DNA of 64,000 nucleotides from Kalmanozyma brasiliensis GHG001. Taxonomy: Eukaryota > Basidiomycota > Ustilaginomycetes > Ustilaginales. The notes under the pieces are model-generated. The model did no database searches. It had not been told where the DNA came from and saw only the letters and a list, made by a program, of their open reading frames with translations. The position numbers were made by a program, and so were the translations under genes. The stretch is from assembly GCF_000497045.1 (NCBI RefSeq), contig NW_015961959.1:1116001-1180000 (forward strand). Direction: 5' to 3'. Below, in pieces: positions 56,360-64,000 of the stretch (its first letter is position 1; every line of letters starts with the position of its first letter).

Positions 56360-58213
56360 ATGTCGGACTCAACACCACTCTTCCTCGGCCTGGACGCCAG
56401 CACCCAGGCTCTCAAAGCCTCGCTCCTCGATGCCGACCTCAATGTCCTCTCTGAGCTCGAAGTCCGCTTTGACCGAGACCTTCCACACTACAAGACGACG
56501 GGCGGCGTCTCTGAACCCACAGCCTCCGATGATGCAGGCACGGTAGTGGCGCCGGTGATGCTGTACGTCGAGTCGCTCGACATGCTTGCCGATCGCATGC
56601 GCGCCGCGTCCTGGCCGCTCTCCCGCATCCATGCCGTCTCTGCTGCAGGTCAACAGCATGCTTCGGTGTACTTCTCTCGTGCCGCCCCGAAGATCTTTAC
56701 GACGCTGTCGACAGACAAGACGCTGACGGAGCAGGTGGAGATGGCATTTAGCAGAAAAGTGGTTCCAAATTGGCAGGACTCGTCCACCGTCGAGGCGTGC
56801 AAGGCCTTCGAAGCTGCCGTTGGTGGAGCGGCAGAACTGGCGAAGGTGACGGGATCGAAGGCTCACACGCGATTCACAGGTCCGCAGATCTACAAGTTCC
56901 GCACGCAAGAGCCGGAGGCGTACAAGGACACGGAGAGGATCGGGCTCGTCTCGAGCTTCATCACTACCATGCTGTGCGTCGGGTCGGGTGGAGACGAGGC
57001 AACGGTCATCAAGGGTATCGACGAATCGGATGCCTGCGGTATGAATCTGCTGGACATGCGAGCTGCCTCGTCCATCCCATCCACCGAGAGTCGGGGCAAC
57101 CTCGAGCCAGGCTGGAATCAAACCCTGCTCGCCCTTGCATCTGGCGAGAGCGAGGACCCTTCCCTCGGTGGCGCTGCCGAGTTGGAGCGCAAGCTGGGCG
57201 TCATCTACCGCGACGCTGGCTCGTCCGTCGGCACCGTCGGCAGCTGGTGGACCCAACGCTACGCTTTTCACCCCGACTGTCAGATCTTCCCTGGCACGGG
57301 CGACAACCCGGCCACCTTCCTCGCCTTCAGCCTTGCCGAGCGCCAGGCGATCATCAGCCTCGGCACATCCGACACGGTCATGGTCGCCACCCACCAGTAC
57401 GTGCCCGATCCGGACTTCCACGCCTTCTTCCACCCCGCCCGCCTGCCCTCGAGCGGAGACGCGTTCTTCAACATGCTCGTGTACAAGTCGGGTAGTTTGG
57501 CGCGCGAGTGGGTGCGCGACCAGTACTGCGCCGCCGATTGGGAGAGGTTCAATGCCGACGTGGAGAAGTTCAAGCTGGACGGAGGGGACAAGAGGACGGG
57601 ATTCTACTGGTTGCGACCGGAGATCATCCCTTCGGGAGCATCGGGGGTTCATCGCTACACGAAAGCCGGTGGGGATTGGGAGAAGACGGGCGAGTTCAGC
57701 GATTCGGGTATGAACGCAAGCGCGATTCTTGAGACGCAGTTCCTCAACTACCGATATCGCTCGTCGTCCATCGTCGCTGGCCCATCGTCGTCGGTCGTCG
57801 ATACGAACACGCTCCCGCTGGAATCAATCTACGCCGTCGGAGGCGCTTCGTCCAACTCGACCATCACACAGACCATGGCCGACGTGTTCGGCTGCGACAT
57901 CGTCAAGCCCGTCCAGCCGGCGGACGATGGCAAAGGCTGGAGTCCCGCCAACTACAACTTCTGCTCGGTCGGCGCTGCGTACAAGGCTGTGTGGGGCTGG
58001 AGCAGGGCACAAGGCGGGGAGGTGCAGGAGTTCGATGACTTTGTGCACGCGACCAAGTCGAAGCAGGCGAAGAAGGCGGGGCTGGGCGAGGGTGGAGAGG
58101 TCGAGGGCGGTGTGCAGGTGATCTGCAGGCCCAGGGAGGGCCGGACAAAGGTGTACACTGAGGTGATCGGCGAGTGGAAGCAGCTCGAGGAACGGGCTCA
58201 GAACGAGAAGTGA
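56360..58213 (+). CDS. XKS1: D-xylulokinase (FGGY family)
   Basis: A 617-residue sugar kinase that phosphorylates D-xylulose to xylulose 5-phosphate for the pentose phosphate pathway, in the cytosol. The first phosphate-binding block is LFLGLDASTQALKASLLD. AAGQQHASVYFS and the ISLGTSDTVM block of the second domain are family hallmarks, and AVGGASSNSTITQTMADVFG is the adenosine-site signature near residue 495. Length fits fungal Xks1. The start at 56360 (MSDSTPLFLG) is preferred over the ATG at 56303 since conserved sequence begins right after it. The C-terminal 50 residues are a charged fungal extension. Confidence 0.94.
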   Translation: MSDSTPLFLGLDASTQALKASLLDADLNVLSELEVRFDRDLPHYKTTGGVSEPTASDDAGTVVAPVMLYVESLDMLADRMRAASWPLSRIHAVSAAGQQHASVYFSRAAPKIFTTLSTDKTLTEQVEMAFSRKVVPNWQDSSTVEACKAFEAAVGGAAELAKVTGSKAHTRFTGPQIYKFRTQEPEAYKDTERIGLVSSFITTMLCVGSGGDEATVIKGIDESDACGMNLLDMRAASSIPSTESRGNLEPGWNQTLLALASGESEDPSLGGAAELERKLGVIYRDAGSSVGTVGSWWTQRYAFHPDCQIFPGTGDNPATFLAFSLAERQAIISLGTSDTVMVATHQYVPDPDFHAFFHPARLPSSGDAFFNMLVYKSGSLAREWVRDQYCAADWERFNADVEKFKLDGGDKRTGFYWLRPEIIPSGASGVHRYTKAGGDWEKTGEFSDSGMNASAILETQFLNYRYRSSSIVAGPSSSVVDTNTLPLESIYAVGGASSNSTITQTMADVFGCDIVKPVQPADDGKGWSPANYNFCSVGAAYKAVWGWSRAQGGEVQEFDDFVHATKSKQAKKAGLGEGGEVEGGVQVICRPREGRTKVYTEVIGEWKQLEERAQNEK

Positions 58214-58262
58214 TTGATTTCCTTGTATCAACGGAAATGGATTGTCATACCTACGCTGCGCC

Positions 58263-59438
58263 TCATTGAACGTAGCTCTGCACCCTGTCCAGCGCTTCGA
58301 TCGCCTCACGAGTGATATCTTCCACGACCTGCTTGGCCGGTGTAATGGCACTGATCGCACCAACACCCGTGCCAGCCCAAATGACAATACGATCCGTATC
58401 ATTGTCCTTGGCCGCCTGCTTGTACCTCTCCATCCTCTTCTTGGCGCCTTCTGGATCTTCTTTGCCCGCCTTGACCTGATCTTGGAGATCGCGCTCGTAT
58501 TCCTCGACCGTCTTGTTGCGCAACCCTCTGCCGTCTGTGCCCTGTGGCCATCCGAGCGTGCCTCGCGCATCGTCAAATGCAAACGTACGCAGTGTCGCTG
58601 AGCCCTTTGCCTTGACCAGCTCCTCCTTCTGCAACTGCGAGTATGTCGATTCGGGAGTAATTACGAACCTCGTTCCGTAAACGCCACCTGCGCAGCCCGC
58701 AGAGAGGAGGGCAGCGAGCGACCTGCCGTCCGCCAACCCGCCCGCACCCAGCAGCGGTGGCGTCTCCCCCGTGGCACTGTTCGGTCGCAGCTTCGGCAGG
58801 GTCTTCAGCACGTCGGCCAGCAGCGCCGATAGCGGAGGTGCCTCGGAATGACCATGACCCCCTGCCTCGCACCCTTGCACAATGAGCACGTCGCACCTAC
58901 ACTTCTCTACCGCGGCTTGCAACTCCTGCTCCCGCCCAATCATGACGAACCACTTCACCTGCTCGTCGTTGCTGCCCTCTAGATCGGTGTTGTGCTGCTG
59001 ATCCAGATCAGCGATGATCTTCTGCCAGCCCGTGAGCTCTGCCTCATCACCAAAGCTGAGCCAGATCGCGCGCGGTCGAGCCTTGACGATCACCTCGAGG
59101 AACTGTTTGACGTCGTCATTCGGGGAAGCTTGATCTGGCTTCTTGCCGCCGTTCAGCTCCGTGAGCCGCCAGACGAGGATTCCAATCCCAAAGTCGGCCC
59201 TCTTCTTGCTCGAAAGCAGATCGGCGTGAGAGACCGAGAGCTGTTGAAAGGCTTTGTCAACCTCACCCTGCAGCGTGGTCGGTGTCAGGTAGCCAGCGCC
59301 GATGAAACCGAATCCGCCAGCAGACGAAACAGCACCTGCGAGCTGACCGCCCGACGCACCCGCCATCGCGCCCAGGACGATGGGCGTCTTGATCGACGGC
59401 AAGACACGTGAGAGCGGCGTGATGATGTTTCGTGCCAT
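58263..59438 (-). CDS. Nitronate monooxygenase (2-nitropropane dioxygenase family)
   Basis: A 391-residue FMN flavoprotein. The N-terminal FMN site is PIVLGAMAGASGGQLAGAVS; IVQGCEAGGHGH carries the catalytic-type histidine; LLGAGGLADGRSLAALLSAG and GGVYGTRF form the phosphate-binding end of the TIM barrel. The family oxidises alkyl nitronates such as propionate-3-nitronate to carbonyl compounds and nitrite. The start at 59438 (MARNIITPL) fits the family. An ATG at 59600 in the same frame would add 54 residues with no acidic residue and many Arg and Ser, which would make a mitochondrial presequence; either start, or both, may be used. It is divergent from the CoA-transferase gene. Confidence 0.88.
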   Translation of the reverse strand: MARNIITPLSRVLPSIKTPIVLGAMAGASGGQLAGAVSSAGGFGFIGAGYLTPTTLQGEVDKAFQQLSVSHADLLSSKKRADFGIGILVWRLTELNGGKKPDQASPNDDVKQFLEVIVKARPRAIWLSFGDEAELTGWQKIIADLDQQHNTDLEGSNDEQVKWFVMIGREQELQAAVEKCRCDVLIVQGCEAGGHGHSEAPPLSALLADVLKTLPKLRPNSATGETPPLLGAGGLADGRSLAALLSAGCAGGVYGTRFVITPESTYSQLQKEELVKAKGSATLRTFAFDDARGTLGWPQGTDGRGLRNKTVEEYERDLQDQVKAGKEDPEGAKKRMERYKQAAKDNDTDRIVIWAGTGVGAISAITPAKQVVEDITREAIEALDRVQSYVQ

Positions 59439-59814
59439 GGTTGAGAATGTGATGGTGGTGGTGGAGGTGAGAGAGTGCGTCGGTCGAGTGGTCCGAAATG
59501 CGGGGGAAGAGCGTGCATAGCCTAAACGCCGCCTTGAGCAGCGAATAGATCGGGGAAGGGAAGGTTTGCGGCCGATGCAGACCGAAAAGCAACGCACCAA
59601 CCCACGCGGGAATCGCGCTTGGGTCGGCTTCTTCGGCTACTTTGGGAAGCGGTTTCCACTCGTCGACCTTCTTCTCTCCCTGTTTGCTCAACACAATCAT
59701 CTTGACCCAAGGACTCCGACAGCATAGACGCGGACCAGACTTCGAACGTACAAAAAGTATCGGGTGAAGCTACTCGCTGCCTCATTGCAGCACACATATT
59801 ACGGTCTCCGCAAG
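59439..59814. promoter_or_regulatory. Shared promoter of the monooxygenase and CoA-transferase genes
   Basis: A 376-base region between two divergent start codons (shorter if the monooxygenase starts at 59600). It must serve both genes, so co-expression is plausible. No clear TATA box or repeat was recognised. Confidence 0.45.
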
Positions 59815-61299
59815 ATGAAAGCGTTATCGGTCTGCGCTAGGCCGCTGCTGCGGGAGCGTGCCACCATGGCAGCGTCCGCATCTCTCGCCGCGAGAACTCT
59901 CACAAAGATGTCACCTACAGTGTCAAGCACGTTGCGAGCATCGACCATGCCTCAAAGACAATCTGCCAAGGTGAGCCGGCGGACATTCGCGACGACGCCA
60001 ACAAGGCGGTCAGCCCAAAGCGAAGACGCTCCCTCGATTCCACCACCTCTCAAGGGCATTCGCATCGTCGACCTCACTCGAGTACTCGCTGGTCCCTACG
60101 CTACCATGCTACTCGCCGACCTGGGAGCAGACGTCATCAAAGTCGAGCATCCAAAAGGAGGTGACGATACGCGAGCGTGGCTTCCTCCCTTCGCGCAGCC
60201 TCCGACCGGCAAAGATGCACTCAAGCCGCCAGTGGGCAAGGAAGATTATTGGGCATCCCTGCCTCCGGAATCGGCTTACTTTCTCAGCGTCAACCGCTCC
60301 AAGCGATCCATCACGGTCGACCTCAAGTCGCCGGCGGGCAAAAAGATCATCTACGACCTCGTCGCGAAAGCGGATGTTGTCGTCGAGAACTACCTCCCTG
60401 GCAAACTGGCCAGTATGGGACTGGGCTACGAGGACCTGAAAAAGGTCAAGCCGGACATCATCTATGCCAGTCTCACAGGCTACGGTCAGACCGGCTCGTA
60501 TCGCGACAAGGCAGGCTACGATGTGATCATCGCAGCTGACGCAGGTCTGATGCACATCACGGGCGAAGCGGATCGTCCTCCAGTCAAGATCGGAGTCGCT
60601 ATGACGGACCTCACCACGGGGCTGTACGTGCACGGTGCTATCATGGCCGCGCTTCTGGGTCGTGCTCAGACGGGCAAAGGCGTCCACATCGACGCGAGCC
60701 TGTTCGAGTCGCAGATCGCATCGCTGGCCAACATCGCATCCAACTACCTCATCGCCGGCCAGGAAGCAGGACGACACGGTGACAAGCACCCCTCCATCGT
60801 ACCCTACCAGACCTTCCAGGCTAAAGACGGCAGGATCATGCTCGGCGCGGGTAACGATGGCCAATTCAAGTTCCTCTGCAAGCTGCTCGACCGACCGGAT
60901 CTCTCCTCCGACGTCAAGTACGCCACCAACGCCGCCCGCGTCGCCCATCGCGATACGCTCATTCCGCTCATCGACGAGCTGCTGCAGAAGAAGACGGTGC
61001 AGGAGTGGTGCGACCTCATCAACGGCAAGATCCCCGCTGCGCCGATTCGCAATATCAAGGGCACGTTCGACGAGCATCCGCAGAGTAAGGACAGGAAGGT
61101 GGTTGCCGAGGTGGAGCACCCAAGAGCGGGCAAGATCAAGATCGTCGCTCCAGCAGTGAGGTATGGTGAGGGAAAGATGAAGATCACCAGGCCCCCACCG
61201 GTGTTAGGCCAGCACACGGATGAGGTGCTGATGGAGGAGTTGGGGTTGTCGCAGGGTGAGGTGGAGGAGTTGCGCAAGTCGGGGGCTATTGGGCAGTGA
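59815..61299 (+). CDS. Class III CoA-transferase (CaiB/BaiF, SUGCT-like)
   Basis: A 494-residue family III CoA-transferase. Residues 1-70 are Arg/Ser/Thr/Ala-rich with ATG codons spread over them and look like a long mitochondrial presequence. The catalytic domain begins PPPLKGIRIVDLTRVLAGPYA, with ADLGADVIKVEHP and the DDTRAW block. The residue expected to be the catalytic aspartate is in DKAGYDVII (about D236). SVNRSKRSITVDLKS and GKGVHIDASLFES are further family blocks. Human SUGCT moves CoA from succinyl-CoA to glutarate in mitochondria; the substrate here may be glutarate, itaconate or another dicarboxylate and is not decided by sequence. Confidence 0.88.
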   Translation: MKALSVCARPLLRERATMAASASLAARTLTKMSPTVSSTLRASTMPQRQSAKVSRRTFATTPTRRSAQSEDAPSIPPPLKGIRIVDLTRVLAGPYATMLLADLGADVIKVEHPKGGDDTRAWLPPFAQPPTGKDALKPPVGKEDYWASLPPESAYFLSVNRSKRSITVDLKSPAGKKIIYDLVAKADVVVENYLPGKLASMGLGYEDLKKVKPDIIYASLTGYGQTGSYRDKAGYDVIIAADAGLMHITGEADRPPVKIGVAMTDLTTGLYVHGAIMAALLGRAQTGKGVHIDASLFESQIASLANIASNYLIAGQEAGRHGDKHPSIVPYQTFQAKDGRIMLGAGNDGQFKFLCKLLDRPDLSSDVKYATNAARVAHRDTLIPLIDELLQKKTVQEWCDLINGKIPAAPIRNIKGTFDEHPQSKDRKVVAEVEHPRAGKIKIVAPAVRYGEGKMKITRPPPVLGQHTDEVLMEELGLSQGEVEELRKSGAIGQ

Positions 61300-61697
61300 G
61301 GTGTGGTCGTAAACATCGATAGCATTCAATTCACATCAGCTAGAACTCTCCGGTGAACATGGATGTGGCGTCTCAAGGCATGCTGGTGTGGTCGCGCTCG
61401 CGTGAGAGATGATGAGAAGGCGCTTAGCTGGCTCGTTAGGGCGGCCACGAGACCCTGAATGAGAAATTAGTCGAACCGCACAGCCAGGCGCTCAGGGTCT
61501 GATGAACCGAGCGGAGGCCCAAAAAAGTGTTCGAGCTTTGAGACATGCACGCGCCTTGCTCATCGTCACCCACCATCCATCCTGCTCATCCAACGTGCGA
61601 CATCTTCAGCAGCCTCACGAACCGCACCTCCGTCAATCTGCGCGAGACCACGAACAACATCACGTAGACAACCTTTCACCACCGTCCTCTCGCAACG
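61300..61697. other. Intergenic region before SFT2
   Basis: A 398-base stretch between two plus-strand genes with the CoA-transferase 3' UTR and the SFT2 promoter. No gene or repeat recognised. Confidence 0.45.
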
Positions 61698-62337
61698 ATG
61701 TCTTGGTTCGGCGGCGGCGGCTCCAACGCCAACACCACCTCCACCTCCAACCCTTTCGCAGGCACCGGGTCATCACGATGGATCAACATGGACACGGACC
61801 GGATCAAGAACTTTGGTGGCGAGCTCACCGGCGAATCGGATGCCTTCTCCAAGACCTTTGGCATCGAGCTGACACGCCAGCAACGGATGATCGGTTTTGC
61901 AGCATGCATGTTCGGTGGCTTTGTCATCTCGCTCCTCGGCACGGTGCTGCTCGTCACTGGCTCGTTGGCCGTCTTTGTCATCCTCTACTCGGTCGGCGTG
62001 CTGGTCTCGTTGACAGGGACAGGGTTTTTGATTGGTTTTATGAAGCAGTTCAAACAGATGTTCAAGCCCGTAAGGATCGCGTTTACGTTGGTGATGATCG
62101 TAGCGTTTGTCATGGTGTGGGTGTCCGTGTTTGCCATTGGAAGCACCGTACTCGCCATCATCTTTGTCATTGTCCTATAGTAAGTTCGAACCGGATCCGA
62201 CCTCTGGAGCGATACGAGACGGAAGCTGACACTCTTCTTGCGTGCGTTCGAACAGCGTCGCCTTCCTGCTCTACTCGCTGAGCTACATCCCATGGTGCAT
62301 CGACTTTATCAAGCGCATGTTCAGCAAGCTCTTCTGA
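61698..62337 (+). CDS. SFT2: Sft2 Golgi vesicle transport protein (one intron)
   Basis: A 187-residue tetraspanning membrane protein of the Got1/Sft2 family, which acts in vesicle fusion at the Golgi. Exon 61698-62179 encodes a Gly/Ser/Asn-rich N-terminus, then three to four hydrophobic helices (ACMFGGFVISLLGTVLL and following ones). A 76-base intron (62180-62255, GTAAGT...AACAG) joins ...IVLY to the last helix, VAFLLYSLSYIPWCIDFIKR, in exon 62256-62337. The family's SLSYIP ending block is thus recovered; without the splice the frame stops at a TAG made by the donor. The FGIELTRQQRMIGF block before helix 1 is also characteristic. Confidence 0.92.
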
Positions 62338-63062
62338 GCGCCAGATGCTGTCTCGCTCCATGTCAATCACGAGACGTCTTCTGGCTCGCCTCGAGAGATC
62401 CAGGCTGAGTGTAGACTGCACGTCCACCGCAAGCAACGTCTTCCTTCAGCCGTCCTCGACTGTATCTTTAGTCACGTAATACTCTGCATCTCAGTCACTG
62501 ACATGCTTCCTCGTTGATCCAAGTTGACACCAGCCGCCAAGAAAGCTGAGAGCAGCTCTATGAGCGATGAATGGCCTTTTTTCAAGCTGTTAGATTGAAT
62601 GCATCACACGCTCCTCGCGTCCAACCAAAGCGGCAGTCGGCCTTTTTGACGTGCAGCGGCCAAAAGCAGAGAGGCGGGGAAGAGGAAACGAAGCTGCTCG
62701 AGAGGGTCCTTTGCTCGCTTACTTCTCTTTTCCCAACACCATCCCATCCAGGCATCGACCCAGCGCAGACCCGCTCAAACGTGGTCGTCAGCCCTTCGCA
62801 ACTACGAGATCGTCCTTCTCTCTCTCTCTCCTCGCTTCCTGCTTCGAAGCGGCATCCTGACGTCGGTAGACCACCGGCCAAACGCCTACGAACCGCTGAG
62901 CTCAGCATCCATTATACGTTTGCATCAGCCGAATCACCCAGCACAGTGCATCACTTCGAAGCACACTCTCTATTCCGTTATCAAGCTCTGCTCTTTCTCG
63001 CTCGCTCTTCACGCTCGCTCTCGGAAGGCTTCTGCATGTACCCGTAACATCGACGACCCAGC
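62338..63062. other. Intergenic region before the Zn2Cys6 gene
   Basis: A 725-base stretch with the SFT2 3' UTR and, in its second half, long CT-rich tracts (around 62810-62840 and 62980-63020) fitting a core promoter and leader. No gene recognised. Confidence 0.45.
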
Positions 63063-64000
63063 ATGTCCGGCGCCAACGGCAACAACTCGGCGCCTCGCGT
63101 GCCGTCATTTGCGCCCGGTTCGACACCGAGCTATTCACTGCCACCACATCCATCTACCACCAACTCGCAACGGCAGCAGAGTCCTGCATCGCACGCAGCA
63201 GCCTCCACCCTGGCTGCTCTCGCTTCCAGTCCGCCCGCTAGCCACAGCACGCCCACTCCTCGGAATCCGCAAGACTCGACATCCTTGGCTTCCTCGTCGA
63301 CAGCGCAAAACGCGCGCCCCACCCAGGCATCCACGTTGAAGCAAAGCTTGTACTCGAATGCGCCGTCTTCATCCTCGAAGGCTGCTGTCGCCGCGACCAG
63401 TAAATCGCCGTCCGGCTCTCCGCTCAAGAAGGAACTCGACATGAACTCCAAGACGGCTCCATTCCCCGCCTCTACTTCCACGCCAACCAAAACTGCGTCC
63501 TCGACCGCAGGAGGCCCTGCATCGACGTCAAAGGAGTCCAGTGCAAGCAAGCGCAAGAAGGCCAACCGAGCCTGCCTCCATTGCCAGAAGGCGCACCTAA
63601 CCTGTGACGATTCGCGGCCATGCATCCGCTGCGTCAAGAAGGGGCTGGCAGATTCGTGTATGGATGGCCACCGCAAGAAGGCCAAGTATCTGCTGGATGA
63701 TGACGAGCTGGAAGAGCTCAAACGCCAGAAGGATGCCAAGAAAGCGGCCAAGCAGGCAGCCCAGAAGACCAGCACTGCCTCGAAGCAGCAACAGGCGTCC
63801 AAAGCATCGCGGCAGGACACGGCTTCGACAGCACAGCAGGCCTCTACGTCTCCTCCTGAAAGGGCATCGGCGGTCAGCAACATCTTTGATCAGATGACAG
63901 GTGGTATCCCAACACCAAGCTCCTCTGGCCACGGTCCTTCTCCGCATCAGCACGATTACCTTTCGAGTAACACGTTCGACTCTTCCAATGGCGGCGACAT
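63063..64000 (+). CDS. Zn2Cys6 transcription factor, Ert1/AcuK-like (N-terminal part, cut by window end)
   Basis: The first 312 codons of a longer gene; the frame is open to base 64000. Residues 1-160 are a Ser/Thr/Pro/Ala-rich disordered region. A Zn2Cys6 binuclear cluster follows at about 169-197: [20 protein letters not shown], then [13 protein letters not shown], with all six Cys in place. The [17 protein letters not shown]...[10 protein letters not shown] pattern is that of the Ert1/Rds2/AcuK group, DNA-binding regulators of gluconeogenesis and non-fermentable carbon use. A charged linker with a coiled-coil stretch comes next. The PAS-like domain expected further on would lie outside the window, so the assignment rests on the cluster only. 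Confidence 0.85.
   Translation, partial: MSGANGNNSAPRVPSFAPGSTPSYSLPPHPSTTNSQRQQSPASHAAASTLAALASSPPASHSTPTPRNPQDSTSLASSSTAQNARPTQASTLKQSLYSNAPSSSSKAAVAATSKSPSGSPLKKELDMNSKTAPFPASTSTPTKTASSTAGGPASTSKESSASKRKKANRACLHCQKAHLTCDDSRPCIRCVKKGLADSCMDGHRKKAKYLLDDDELEELKRQKDAKKAAKQAAQKTSTASKQQQASKASRQDTASTAQQASTSPPERASAVSNIFDQMTGGIPTPSSSGHGPSPHQHDYLSSNTFDSSNGGD

Overview
The window looks like chromosomal DNA of a basidiomycete fungus, most likely a smut-type yeast or hyphal fungus (Ustilaginaceae or close relatives). Reasons: genes are spaced as in a compact eukaryotic genome, most are single-exon with a minority of short GT-AG introns (67-140 nt), codon use is GC-rich, and the gene set is fungal (Pet191, Hap5, Med10, Nha1-type antiporter, ergosteryl-aspartate synthase, Zn2Cys6 regulator, DUF2236 and SYLF proteins). 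Genus is inference. I found no tRNA, rRNA, transposon, CRISPR array or viral gene. A run of ten Ns at 7909-7918 marks an assembly gap.

Left part (1-19.3 kb): a small GPI-type surface protein, the cytochrome oxidase assembly factor Pet191 (one intron), a secreted membrane-tethered alpha/beta hydrolase, a BTB protein, a GH16 glucanase, an MFS exporter, a 1250-residue protein joining a GH16-like extracellular domain to an acyltransferase-3 membrane domain, and a processive GT2 glycosyltransferase. The last two are divergent around a 3.2 kb gene-free region holding two inverted GATA pairs. Together with the GH16 enzyme they suggest a locus that makes, acylates and remodels a surface polysaccharide (inference).

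Middle (19.3-36.2 kb): a divergent pair of succinyl-CoA-ligase-like subunits, of which the beta-like one has lost the visible ATP-grasp motifs; a UCH-type deubiquitinase, Mediator subunit 10, an MpaB/DUF2236 oxygenase-like protein, Hap5 with a His-rich tail, the AspRS-DUF2156 fusion ErdS, a secreted histidine phosphatase with a collagen-like insert, and an NADPH-dependent MDR reductase.

Right part (36.8-64 kb): a SYLF-HAD fusion, an unknown fungal protein, a three-exon mitochondrial-type small protein, a peroxisomal dienoyl-CoA isomerase ending in AKL, a PWI/RS splicing factor, a lysine methyltransferase-like protein, a SUMO-interaction-motif protein, a three-exon small membrane protein, cytidine deaminase, a DUF427-MFS fusion, the Na+/H+ antiporter, xylulokinase, a divergent nitronate monooxygenase / class III CoA-transferase pair, Sft2, and the N-terminal part of an Ert1/AcuK-type Zn2Cys6 regulator cut by the window end.

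Six genes (Pet191, histidine phosphatase, dienoyl-CoA isomerase, cytidine deaminase, Sft2 and the two small membrane proteins counted together) needed introns that I placed by eye from reading frame, GT-AG ends and family alignment; these models need RNA evidence to be final.
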